From Chondrosia reniformis (lineage: Eukaryota > Porifera > Demospongiae > Chondrillida > Chondrillidae): DNA of 64,000 nt. Both the position numbers and the translations under genes were made by a program. How positions within the stretch are numbered: the stretch's first letter is position 1; each line of letters opens with the position of its first letter. A model generated the notes under the pieces. The model ran no database searches and had not been told where the DNA came from. It was given only the letters and a program-made list of their open reading frames with translations. This document shows positions 14,201 to 25,300 of the stretch, one piece after another. The stretch lies in NCBI GenBank assembly GCA_947172415.1, contig OX359191.1, positions 1,240,001 through 1,304,000 on the forward strand, in the 5' to 3' direction.

Positions 14201-17200
14201 ATAATTGTAATGTATATATAAACATATTAAAAGTATAGCTAGGTTAGTATACTATTGAACCAATTGAACCTTCTTTGAGATGGTTCATCTAAGTTTGGTA
14301 CAGTTAGAAGAAATGCCTATCATCTGATTGAACTATATATGCAAACTCTAAATGCTTTTAATTAACTGCAATGGCAATAACAGACAGTGGATTGTGCATG
14401 TATGTATGTACGCAGGCATCTACAGATGTGTACTGAACCAAATGTACGTGTCTATACTTCACCTATAAAGTGTTTTTAGATGTACAGAATGTTAATGGTA
14501 GACTGTCTGTAACTGGTATGTGTTGAACTAATGAAATGTGATATCCTTGTGCCTATCTACAAGAAGCCATGGGCTCCCATCAGTTTGGGTCATTTGTTTG
14601 TTAGTGTCTTCCACAAGCTAAAAGGAGACTGTCCTTGGCAGGAGTTGTAGTTTACATAACTACAAGTGCTAACGTAGCTGTCTGTGCATCCGTGTCACTG
14701 ATATATTAGAATTGACTAAATAAGACGTAGTTTGTTCTTGACAAAGTCAGCTGTAATTAACCTCTATAACCTTCCCACTGTAGATGTAATAGCTGATTCA
14801 TTACAGCTAGACCAGACTGAACCATCCCTCCCACATGTCACTAAGGCACTTCCACCCTTTACTATATGTACTTAGTGTGGGACATGTAGTTATATATACA
14901 CCCTTTTAATCTCCTCTGCTGTAATACTTGGTATCACTTGCAGTGTATATGTAACCTGTCTCTTAAACCACACCTCCTTAGACCACACCCCCTTGGCCAC
15001 ACCCCTTGGCCACACCCCTTGGCCACACCTTATAACCTGCTGGACAGTACTGGCTCTGGTACATGACCATATAGTGGAATCTAATTAATTAAAGTATATA
15101 CTACATTACGCTTTGTTTGAATTCTCATAGATTTCCCATTTGATATGCAATGATAAGTGGTTAATTTAAATATTTTGGCAATAGTTCAAATATAGTTGGA
15201 GTGTTTTTAATTGGTTGTCCAGGGTCATTGAATATATACTTAATTACACATATAGTGCTGTATGCTATATTGAAAGCTTTACTTGGCATTGTATACAGTA
15301 CATTCATACATGTACGTACGTATGTATGTACAATCAATGCTAAATCCTTAGATGGCCTTATCACAGTTGGTTGATGTAAAGACCTAGAACTGTAGTCTAA
15401 ATGTTATTAGCTAGGAATATCTAATTATAGTGGTCTGGGAATCTAAACCAGCCAACTTAGCATAGTCAGCAGTGGATATACATATATACGTATTTGTGCA
15501 TGCATCCAATATATTACTTTCTTTGAAAATAGACATTAGACTATAAACTTTAATGAGGCTGTAATCTTTTTGTTTTCCCTCACCTCTCTACTAGGCTACA
15601 GTTTCTTGGAATCTATACCCTTCTCCAACGGCCATTTTTCCTTTCCTTGGTCTCTTGAAGTTCTGTACATGTACTGTACACTGCTGCAGTAATAAGTCTC
15701 ACTAATATCACAAGATATTTTGTTTGTGTTAGAAAAATGTACTGTAATTTAAAGACAAACTTCATGTACACTTTAACCTGTATACTTTAGTAATGTGTGT
15801 GATTATGTACACAGTTGTGAAGTGCAATACCTTTATCAGGATTGTATTTCTTATCTATGTTTCCTTCAGCCTCCCTCTTTTCATGTGTCTCTACTGTGGT
15901 CATTAGCTGACAGGCAGGGTCGTAAGATTAGTAAAGATGTACTAGATGAATTACAAGTGAGTTGCATGTTTGTACTCTAGCCTTTATGACTTCCTCCAAT
16001 TGGTATATTGTATCATTTGTTGTATAAAATTGTCAGTTGATGAAATACTTACTTGTACTGGAAATACTTCCCTATAGGCTTTTATTCTAAGGTACGTACA
16101 GTAGATGTAGTATGTAAGAAAAATGGTGTGATGGATTATTCTTGCATCCTGCATTAGTAATTAGATTTTGATGGTTCACCTTACCACCACAATAAGATTT
16201 GTTGTTCACATTGAGCCTGGCCTGTAGTGGTGGAAGCCCATCAACTCTTTCTAGAGAAATTCAACAGCATCCTTGTGCCTATGATTGGCTGCCTAGATAA
16301 TTGTTTACACGTGACCATACGTGAATCCTTATGAAACCACTCCATTTCATAGTATTCCCCATTGCTACTGTATTGTTACCCCTAGCTACCACAACTGTAA
16401 CCATTTTTACACTTTAATTTCAGTAGTGCTTTTGTAATATATTTAATAGCACACTTTCACTTGTTTTAATCCAATTTCACACACTATACAGTAATATATG
16501 TATTCATGAGTGTATACGATGCATTATTTACTTCACTTAATCATATTGACCTATTGAGGCCTAGTGGCTATAGTACAAGTTGGTTTCACTACTCCATTGT
16601 ATGACAGTATAGTCTGTCTGAAGGTATGTATATATGATACAATGGCTTATTGTACAGGTTGCATATTTATCTTGTTTTTAGTTTTTCAAATAAGTGGTAC
16701 ATTTTCAATTTTGTAAAAAGATAGCATTGTTATTGTTGTACACTGTTGAGTTCCACACTGTGTATATAATTATGTGTATATAATTAGGAAATTCTAGTTA
16801 TACACTTACTAAGTTACTTAGTTATACTTTCACATACAAATATTTATGAATAGGCAGGTTATAGAAAAGTGCAGTATCTCCTTTAAAAAGAGTATGATGT
16901 TAAATATATAAAAGTGTGTGTCTGTGTGTTTATGTGTGTGTGTACATGCGTCTGCGTGTGTACATATATATCTGTTAATCCTACCTGTACGTATATGTTA
17001 AGGGTGCACTGTGTACATTCATAAAGACAGATTGTTTGAATATAGTCTTGCATTATTGCTGTAGCTAATATGTTTGTGTATGCATTGCTTATTCACAAGG
17101 TGAATGATAGAGAAATTAACTGAGATTTGAGTGAAGAGAGAAGAGGGACTCATTTCAAGACTTTGCTGCATGTGGGTTGGCGCTACAACAACCTTGGCTA

Positions 17201-19164
17201 AATCCTGTGGTCCCCTGGGTGAACCAGCTGTATGGCTTCCCAGCTACACCTTTTAATTGTGGTGGTTATGTGTTTATTTAATATACATGTTCACACTAAT
17301 TAGAGCTGAAGCAGCTATTTAAATTCACAATTTATTACAAATTATCATTCTTGTAATGAAATTTCAAATTAATGGTCGTTTTGTATTACATTATAACTAA
17401 TCAACTGTGGATATAGATTTCATATATTGTCATTTACTTGTGAACATGAAATGATAGACCATCCTGTTCACTGAAATAATAATTTTACTTGTTTAGGTTA
17501 ATTCCCATATATATATGTACGTACGTATATCTCACTTTTATCATACAAAAGATATATTGTTGCTTTTTTACCATATTTGTCCTTATGAACATTTTGGATT
17601 ATATTCTGTTCTTGTACTGGTTTGTTAATAGTTTACGCATAATTTGGTAATACAGACTCTGGGTATAAAGTAACTACGTATGTAAACACTGTGTGTACAT
17701 ATATATTCACACAGGAATTTATCAATATATACCAGTTTGTTTAACCATGTAAGTATATGCTGTGGCTTTATTGATATCCCTCAAGTATGGCAGCAAGCTG
17801 AATCAGCAATAACCTGATGTACAAAGTTCATGTACGATATAGGAGTGTTTGTTACCGTCACATTAAGTATAAACAAAAACTGGTGTTTTTAGGACATTTC
17901 ATTTCAGCTAATAGAGACCTATTGTACTGTACATCCTGAAACTTCCTAAGCTAATTATAACCAGTTCAATAAAGTGTTGATGATGTTCTAATAATGCCAT
18001 GTACGTGGATATATATCTATGCAGGTTTGCCATATTGATTGTAGGAGCAATTAGTGAGTGCACAAAGCATTTTTACGTTTATATTCCTTATAGCTGATTT
18101 TGAATTATGTCAAACTGATAATTTTATTTCTCAGGGAAATGGCCAAACAGAATTCATTTATCCTTTCCTTTTATTTCATAACAAAGTCGTGACTTAACCA
18201 ATGTCATGCTTCTTGATTAATCAATCTGTAGGGAACACTGTCAGACTAATTAACTTTGTATATAGTAACCCCTTACCTTATCCAGCAATATATTTTTATT
18301 CCCTGAGGTCAGTGATGTGTAGTGCTAAGAATGATAATTGAAATTATGATGTTTTATCACTTATTAGATAAGATTAATTATGGAAATTTGAATGATATTC
18401 TTTATGTGATCAATTAAAGACTCTACAGCAGCTATATGATGTTATACGAACAACTCCTCCAGACGACAGATTTTCAATAGCGAACAGAATTAACAATGCC
18501 CTGATATTAATATTCAATTTTATTTAAAGGAGTTAACTAAAGTAATAAAACAAAGTAAATTTAAGGCTTTAGGAATGCTAACGAAGTTCTAAGATTATTT
18601 TACACCCAATTACCTCAAAGGAGTTGTATAATCTAAGCAAACTACTTTTCTTTCTTTATTGCTAGTGCTTATTTGGAAATACAGTTGATATTGAGATAAT
18701 ACATATTTCTTTCCAAGATATCATGGTTTGGTATTCAATATTTCTAATCAGGAAGTGTCGGCATGAACAAGATGTATAGTGGATAAATCAAACTTTAGTT
18801 CATTATTAAATGTGACTGTTAATTGTGTATTTAATGCACTATTTTTTAAAAATGCATTAATTTGCTTAAATGGATAAGTCAGAATTAACCTATCATTGTG
18901 TAAATGTGGTTAATAATGCACTTGAATCATTAATAATGATAATAGAAAAGAAGCTAACTTTTCCAAATTGGAAATATCACTAACATTTATTATCTACATA
19001 CTTATTTATTTTAATGTGTAGATATATTTTAATCTCTTTTCTTACAGGAAGTATGGTCTCATATAATTGAAGAGGAGGATTGTCCTGTTAACATTAGCCA
19101 CACTGTCACTGAACTGCAACTAAAGTCTGGATGCAAGAATTTCACTTATCAGCTGAAAACTTAA
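4664..19164 (+). CDS. USB1: USB1, U6 snRNA 3'-5' phosphodiesterase (3' part, three exons)
   Basis: Three in-phase coding exons: 4664-4729, 15870-15956 and 19048-19164 (stop TAA). They join into 89 residues with phase-0 junctions and clean AG/GTGAGT sites. Exon 1 encodes LCDLVQRVDRCFSEFKLQSF, which resembles the family's DLVSEVDRVMEEFNL segment. Exon 2 starts PPSFHVSLLWS and carries the second catalytic H-x-S of the 2H phosphoesterase fold (human PSFHLSLAW). Exon 3 ends LKSGCKNFTYQLKT, matching the usual end that contains CKSGNKFF. USB1 trims the oligo-U tail of U6 snRNA in the nucleus and leaves a 2',3'-cyclic phosphate. The N-terminal half with the first H-x-S is not visible, so the gene is partial here. 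The 11.1-kb and 3.1-kb introns are very long for so small a gene and hold MITE fragments. The stop lies 0.55 kb before the homeobox start codon on the same strand. Confidence 0.9.
5217..5262. repeat. (CA)n microsatellite in USB1 intron
   Basis: About 45 bp of ACAC repeats with one ATAC interruption. Simple sequence, no further function visible. Confidence 0.95.
8840..8900 (-). repeat. tRNA-like 5' fragment (A-box), SINE-type
   Basis: The reverse strand reads GTTGTAGCTCAGTGGCGGAG, with a perfect pol III A-box (TAGCTCAGTGG) in tRNA-like context. No matching B-box follows and the 3' half cannot close an acceptor stem. It is probably the head of a decayed tRNA-derived SINE rather than a functional tRNA. 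Confidence 0.4.
9215..9440 (-). repeat. Dispersed repeat family C, reverse copy
   Basis: It carries the family landmarks in reverse orientation: CTGAAGAAGGGTGGAAATCC, AGCTGTCTGGTCCAGTGGAG and a poorly matched TATAGGCCTTTTACTCTA end. Similar copies recur at 10.6, 21.9, 27.4, 32.7, 35.7, 36.2, 37.5 and 61.6 kb. No transposase is present, so it is a non-autonomous element. Confidence 0.7.
9611..9682 (-). repeat. tRNA-derived pseudogene or SINE head
   Basis: 72 nt on the minus strand start GCCATCATAGCTCATC and end CTGGATTTGATTCCCAG then CTATGGC. A partly paired acceptor stem (GCCAT with ATGGC), an A-box-like TAGCTCATC and a T-arm CTGG-ATTTGATT-CCAG can be drawn. The D arm and anticodon arm are poor, so this is a degenerate copy. 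Confidence is moderate because the folding was done by eye. Confidence 0.4.
10570..10735 (-). repeat. Dispersed repeat family C, reverse copy
   Basis: It contains TCAAGAAGAAGACAAAGACT, AGCAGCTGTCTGGCCCAGTA and CCCTATAGGCCTTTTACTCT, the same ordered blocks as the other family C copies. It is truncated in the middle relative to the 27.4-kb copy. Confidence 0.7.
11513..11630. repeat. 34-bp minisatellite, about 3 copies
   Basis: About three units of the type AGGAGCAGTCTTTATAGAG followed by AGGTAGCCTCTGTAT. The unit is the reverse complement of the longer array at 23.14-23.55 kb, so the same repeat flanks the homeobox region in opposite orientations. Confidence 0.9.
14276..14322. repeat. Half copy of hairpin MITE family B
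   Basis: GAGATGGTTCATCTAAGTTT followed by GTACAGTTAGAAGAAATGCC matches the terminal arm of the hairpin elements at 34.5, 40.2, 46.5 and 62.8 kb. Only one arm is present, so it is probably a solo remnant. Confidence 0.5.
14962..15028. repeat. Short 13-bp tandem repeat
   Basis: Three to four copies of CCTTGGCCACACC, with degenerate copies before them (CTTAAACCACACC, CTTAGACCACACC). Non-coding, inside the USB1 intron. Confidence 0.85.
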
Positions 19165-19716
19165 ACTTGGCAACACGTTTTGTGTATGTACACTAAAGTA
19201 TATATATAATATGTACATATAATATACATTTTGCTGTTATCATAAAATTAGTTGTTTATCTTAATTGAAGTGATACATATATATTGTGTTTGTCTAGCCA
19301 TTGGGTCTGCTTGATAAGATGATGCTAACGATTGAAAAGACCAAAGAAAAATGGACGATCTGGAATGCTATCCATTCTTATCTTGGCTTCGCGGCTCTCA
19401 GCCTTGTATGGTATTCCCAAGGTGATGTAGCGCCTCGATTTTTAAACTTTTAATCGAGTTACACAATATTAATGTTTATGGCTTCGCCGCAATTGACCTC
19501 TGTTTGTGTATGCGGTAACACCTTTTAATGAGATAAACATTTCTATGGCTTCTCTCCTTTATAAGCGTCGACTGTCGCGACTCAGCTGACTCAAACAGAC
19601 TTGCTAGCTGACTGGAGTTAGGGCATAAATCAGTGACAAACTCACTATTTACAGGAACTGCCGACTTTCGACTTACTGAAGACAAAAACCTTCTTTTTAA
19701 AAGGCCAAAGAAAAAA
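19165..19716 (+). promoter_or_regulatory. USB1 3' flank and homeobox 5' region, CpG-bearing
   Basis: 550 bp lie between the USB1 stop and the homeobox ATG. From about 19370 the DNA is noticeably richer in CpG than its surroundings (for example GTCGACTGTCGCGACTC near 19570), which fits a promoter and 5' UTR of the homeobox gene. A small hairpin (CTCGAT/ATCGAG) sits near 19435-19459. No TATA box or polyadenylation signal could be assigned with confidence. Confidence 0.45.
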
Positions 19717-21214
19717 ATGCAATTTACAATTGATGCAATCCTTGGGAACGCTCCGACTACTTCGTCTAACGAAGAAAATAGAACAAAAGCAGAGGCCACT
19801 CCGAAATCGCCTCTTGAGGAGGGACAGGATTCAGGGCGGGAAAGCATTTGCTCCATGGAGACCTTAAGTGACAGAGAAGGTACGAAAAATTGGAGAATTA
19901 GGGCATGTGTGTTGTATTACAAAGTGCCTGTCAGTGTTCGTACTAGCTCGAGGCTAGCTCTGGTTTAAATGCACATGTCGTATTTTAGCTTCGTTTGAAT
20001 TTCCTTCCGATAGCTATATAGCAGAGTAAATATAATTTGTTAAGTGCAATTCGAAACAAAGTTAACCCATTTATAGACCTTTCAGTCTTCCCATGGTTGA
20101 TGTTATTAATTATTTGTACTACTAACTCAAATCGCTCAACCAATAATTACGCATCTATAATACCTTTGTGTGACCCGATTCAGAGGAGTGGTTATCTATT
20201 GGATGTTTACAGACAGTTTTCGCCTCCAGCCGCCCTTTCACTTACTATTTCAATTATCGCCTTGTTTGTAAACATTTCTGTGGACCAGCTAAGCTAAAAT
20301 TGATTTTTGTATTATAAAAGTTTGTTCTTTTTATTTACAGATCAAGAAGTGGTGATTTCTAGCGACAGTAAGACTTCTCCTTGTAGTCCTCTCGATTTGC
20401 AGGATGGAGGCAAAGCCAAACGCAGTCGCACCACATTCACACAAGCCCAGCTAGATGAACTAGAGTTTCTTTTTAGTCAAACACACTACCCTGATGTGTT
20501 TATGAGGGAAAAGTTAGCCATAAGACTTGGCTTAGCTGAAGCAAAAATACAAGTAAGAACCGTTGAAAATGCATCCAGAGTTTCAATCCCTTTGCAGACA
20601 CTTTAATTGGGTAGTTCCTATATGACATCATGTGTTAAAATAGAAACCCTACCCTATAGGTTTACTTCCCATTAACATTCCTGAAGCCCACTGTGTGTAG
20701 CCAAAATAGTAATCCAATTAAGAGTTAATCTTTCGGTTAATTGAATCTAATTACCTAGTAACAGCTAAGCCTTGTATGATGGTAAAGTGTGTCCCACAAT
20801 TACATTAGCACTTCTATGCCTTCATCTGGTCCAACTGGTCTCTCAACACTTATCTTTCTCTACACTTAGGTTTGGTTTCAGAACAGAAGAGCCAAGTACA
20901 GGAAGAAGGACAAGCTAGCAAGAAGTTCTGGAATCCATCCCTACAGTTCTGCCCTCTCAATGCATCAAAACACTACAGCAAATCTGCTCTCTCCAAACCA
21001 TGTTACAATGGGACTGCCTTCTCCGCTGGCAACTCCTCCCTTCCCTTCTGTGCAACTGCAACCAAAATCTGCTGCCATCAAGATACCTATGTACAACCCC
21101 ATCCTCCAAATGTGGTACCCCGGGACCACTATGATCCCCCTAAATCTCACCTCCCCCACTTCCCCACCGAGCATGTCCCTCACAGTTACCTCCCCCGTTG
21201 CCAAGCAACAATGA
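19717..21214 (+). CDS. Paired-like homeobox transcription factor with eh1 motif
   Basis: Three exons, 19717-19879, 20341-20552 and 20870-21214, give 239 aa with consistent phases. The start is the first ATG in frame (a GTG frame extends upstream but lacks ATG). Residues 2-10 read QFTIDAILG, an eh1 motif (F-x-I-x-x-I-L) of the kind that recruits Groucho/TLE co-repressors. Residues 11-79 are Ser/Glu-rich linker. The homeodomain spans about 80-139, with [16 protein letters not shown], then [13 protein letters not shown] and [14 protein letters not shown]50, N51, and Tyr instead of the common Trp after RAK. The second intron splits it between HD residues 46 and 47, the classical PRD-class position. 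The C-terminus is Pro/Ser/Thr-rich without an OAR motif that I can see. There is no paired domain. It is likely a nuclear DNA-binding repressor of the paired-like group; I cannot assign an orthology class (HYPDVF is shared by ARX/ALX-like, UNCX and DMBX). It is convergent with FAM193. Confidence 0.93.
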
Positions 21215-21653
21215 GTATGAATTCTGTGGAGAGATATATGTATGACACTTTTCCAGGTAGACCTTACTGACAAACAGTTGACGTTGTTCCTGAAACAGAA
21301 ACTTTACTTCTCAATCATGTACTGAACAGTTTTATAACCATGGATTTTGTATTACCCACATAGAGTCTTATAACATTTACTGAATGACAATATGTATGTT
21401 TGTTTTTGATTTCTGCTTTCACATGCCAGAATGATCATTTTGTAACCTTTAATTTTGTTAATTGATCAATGTGGATTTTCACAGATGCTTAGTTACCCTA
21501 GCTGTACTATGCACTCTATATATAGTCAATCCATGTACTATATAGGAACACTATTATATATATGTAATGTGCATGTGCAAATATAGCTGTGGCCAGCAGG
21601 GGGTGTACGTGAATATATATAGAGTGTAATTATTTATACATCCCTTTTATCAG

Positions 21654-21864
21654 TCTAGATCGTCATCGATATCGCCATAACGAGTTTTGGACTCGTTTTC
21701 ACTTTACCCTTCGATCGGAATATCCTGACGCATGGAATGATGCAAAGAGGAATTATCATCGCGATCGGAACATGTACAGCTTTTGCAGTTCGTTTTCTAA
21801 TTCCACTCTCGCTAGCGCTGCAAACAACGTACACACTTTAAAGGCTTTTGTAGACTTTCGATAA
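21654..21864 (+). other. Possible orphan exon or CpG-rich regulatory block
   Basis: After a pyrimidine-rich acceptor (CATCCCTTTTATCAG, ending at 21653), one frame stays open for 69 codons to TAA. It contains RYRHNEFWTRFHFTLRSEYP and KRNYHRDRNMYSF. The block is unusually CpG-rich, with two CGATCGGAA copies. High CpG lowers stop frequency, and the minus strand is open too (about 54 codons), so this may be regulatory DNA instead. It has no start codon and no partner exon was identified. Confidence 0.25.
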
Positions 21865-21944
21865 AGTATAATTTAAAGCATACTTATTGATTAGTTGATC
21901 CTTAGCTATACTTATAGGCTACAATATTCTAATGAAAAATCTAA

Positions 21945-22165
21945 TATACCATGCTAGGCCTATTCTGCAAAAAGCCTATAGGGTAACTAAACCTGGAGAG
22001 TGCTTTGGATGAAGATACAGGAGTCTTTTCTTTCTTCTTTTCCTTCCTTTCTTCTTCTCCACTGGGTCAGACAGCTGTTTCTGGGAATTCTACCCTTCAT
22101 CAGTGATCCTGGGAGTCTTTGCAATTGTCTTTTTCTCTATCTTAATCTTCTGTGAATCATTGGTT
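21945..22165 (+). repeat. Dispersed repeat family C, forward copy
   Basis: Ordered blocks: GAAAAATCTAATATACCATG, AAAGCCTATAGGGTAACTAA, GAGTGCTTTGGATGAAGATA, CACTGGGTCAGACAGCTGTT, CCCTTCATCAGTGATCCTGG and TGATTATTG-like tail sequence. It matches the 27.4-kb copy closely. Confidence 0.8.
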
Positions 22166-22331
22166 GTAATGTATGTTTAACAGCATGCTATTAAATATTG
22201 TATTTTATTTGATTATAGAAAAGATTTTGCATATATTAATAACAATATGAAGTTTGAAGTTCAAAAAATGTTATAATAACTGTTTCATGACGTATGATGG
22301 ACTGATCTGAAAGCAGGCTAGTAGAGGCAAA

Positions 22332-25300
22332 TCACTTCTTAATCATAAGGTCTTTCAGATTGACACTCATTGTAATCTTTTTTCTGTTTTCCAATGGAGT
22401 TGTTTCCATGCAAAATCTGCAGGAAGAGAGAAAGAAAAAGTGAGACACATATCACATGCAGGGACTATATAATGTTCTTTAACTAGAAATATATATTTCT
22501 AATAAAGCTAGCTTTATATTGAAACCTTCCTACACCAAAGCATCAACAAACTATGATTCTGCCAAGAGTGTGCTATACATTGCAAAACCATCTCAGTAAC
22601 TTGAACATTAAAATGTCCCAAAGGAGTTGTTTGGATAATATAATAACTTCATCAGTGAAGCATTAACTGAAAGCTCTTCCACGTAAGGATTGAACTCTCT
22701 AGGTCTAGCGTGAAACAGGATGGGGATCCAAATATAGACAGTAAATATTTTGTATACCACTGTTGATAAATCTGATTATACTGTAACAAAATGAATTAAT
22801 ATCATTTTAAACTATTGTATTCAGAAAATTACACTAACAGTAAAATATTATCTAATTAGGATGCTTACAATTTGAATTTTAGTCAAGCTATTACTAAATA
22901 ATAGCCAAAGAGATGTCGTAGAATCTAATTTGCCTCAATTAACTAAAGAATGACACAACTGATTGAGTAAACAATGTTTAACTGAGCGTATGTACCAGAA
23001 GTACAAGTTTTATGTACTTAAACAGAATACGTAGGATTGCACTAAACTTGAACAATACCTAAAATAAAAAGGTGCCAACATGTATAATTAAATATTAGTT
23101 TATTTCTTCTTTGATATAATTTTTATGTATAAAGACTGCTCCTAAACACAGAACCTACCTCTCTATAAAGACTGCTTCTAGATAGAGACTACCTCTCTAT
23201 AAAGATTACTTCTAGATAGAGACTACCTCTCTATAAAGACTGCTTCTAGATAGAGACTACCTCTCTATAAAGACTGCTCCTATACAGAGACTACCTCTCT
23301 ATGAAGACTGCTCCTATACAGAGACAACCTCTCTATAAAGACTGCTCCTATATAGAGACTACCTCTCTATGAAGACTGCTCCTATACAGAGACTACCTCT
23401 CTATAAAGACTGCTCCTATACAGAGACTACCTCTTTATACAGACTGCTCCTATACAGAGACAACCTCTCTATACAGACTGCTCCTATACAGAGACTACCT
23501 CTCTATAAAGACTGCTCCTATATAGAGACTACCTCTCTATACAAAACTACAACTCTGAAGAAAACAAACAAACTTAAGACTACACTTGGAGAGAAAGCTA
23601 TGACAGAGAACACACACAGAACCTAGATAATGCCGGCAACATACGTAAGTTGTCAATATGAACACCACACAGACCTACTCCTACAATATACATACGTACG
23701 TAGCACATGCAACAGAACCAAGACGAAATGGCTCACCGAGGTACAATCATTTGTGAAGCAACTCAATCTGTAAGTCACAGCTAAGTAAATGCTTAACTAG
23801 GAAAACATATGTACATACATTTACTATGCATGTGTTCTTCTATGGCAACACTGAATCATGTAAGATTCTAAGTTTCTATGGTAACACTGGACCAGTAAAA
23901 TTTTGTTTCTGTGGCAACATTGGATCATGTAAGATTTTACGTATGTACTCTGAAACAACACTGGAGCTAGTATCTATCCATATGGTTCACAATCTATGAC
24001 ACTGTAAGTGTGATTTAAAAAATACTCGTTATCATTTACTTGTACAAAATCATAACAAATTAACATAACTTTGCATTAATTATGAGCTATTACTATAGAA
24101 TGTGACTCTCACCCATTACACAATAATTCTAATACAATTACAATGGTCAACAAAACATATGGCAACACAAAGACAGACTGATGTGATGCCATGAGAACAA
24201 GTAACTTCATCCAACCACAGTCATGCTACATTTCAATCTATCAGAGGCCTTATATCAGAGTAGACACAAATCTGCTACAATAATTAGTCAAACATTCAGC
24301 CTATTAATCATATTAACAACAAATCAGCAGAACAATGCAAGCAAGCAAAGGCAGTGCTGCACATTAATTCCTGGGATTATACAGACTGTGATGTAAACCT
24401 TCGTAGACTAAACATAGCTTACATATATGACCACTGGAAGCTAATGCATGATATAAGTACATCAGGAAGCTGTGAAGGGAAGGAACTACCACAGAATGGA
24501 GTTTATATTATCAAAACAAAGCTTTGAGAAGAGCTGTGTATGACTGACTGATTGACATTATAAAAAACTATTTTCCTAAAATTACTAAACATACATACAG
24601 CTTTTTATTTTCTGAGGTGAAAGATCCAGATGCCAACCCTAACCCCTAACCCTAACCATTAGAGATGGTTGTGGATAAAACTAGGTTAACGAGACGTGCA
24701 GTTGTCTACACAGTTGTGTTGGCACATGTTTTAAAAAACACGTGTCTCAGCAGTGAACCATGAACAAACATAACTGTTTATGGGGAATTAATCCGATCAA
24801 TGACATATAAAGCAGTGATTTCATAATCAAACCTGCCCTAATCGCTTTTACAAAATTAGTGCTAATAAATACAGTAATATGAATACAGATGGCTTAAACA
24901 CTATTATTACCATGCAAAACTATCATCAAAAGGCAGAATTGATAGTAATAACACTTAATTAGGAACACTGTAATTTGTTGGACATTATCAAATGACATTG
25001 GCCACAGATATTTGGAAAGCAAGTGAATGAGAACATAAAATAACTCATGGCGAATAGAGAGCCATCATTATGGGATGGAGAGAACAAACACAGTTGACAT
25101 ACACTAGCAAGTTTGACATGCACCAAATTGTGTACGTATATACGTAAGGCTAATTATTAAGCTAATCAAACTGACTCCCTTTCATACCATGATTACAGTC
25201 AAAGCTCACAGATTTCCTACATGAATTAAACTAATATAATTGGCATACATATTTGTACATACATCAAAGAAAGATGTACACTTTCAAAATGTAATAATAT

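Larger units (their letters stand above)
4730..15869 (+). other. USB1 intron, 11.1 kb
   Basis: AT-rich, with GTGAGT at the left and a pyrimidine-rich TTCCTTCAG at the right. No nested gene could be supported; the open frames are short and AT-biased. It contains a (CA)n tract (5217-5262), tRNA-like fragments (8840-8900, 9611-9682), reverse copies of dispersed repeat C (about 9215-9440 and 10570-10735), a half hairpin element (14276-14322), a 34-bp minisatellite (11513-11630) and a small 13-bp CCTTGGCCACACC array (14962-15028). Confidence 0.7.
21215..22331. other. Convergent intergenic region with CpG-rich block
   Basis: It lies between the homeobox stop and the FAM193 stop. It contains a GC-rich CCAGCAGGGGGTG motif near 21593, a CpG-rich 210-bp stretch (21654-21864) that is open in one frame after a good acceptor, and a forward family C repeat (about 21945-22165). 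No complete gene is seen. Confidence 0.6.

Noticed and set aside
19476-19856. 126-codon minus-strand frame over homeobox exon 1
   Set aside because: It is a shadow of the coding exon and its CpG-rich 5' region on the opposite strand.
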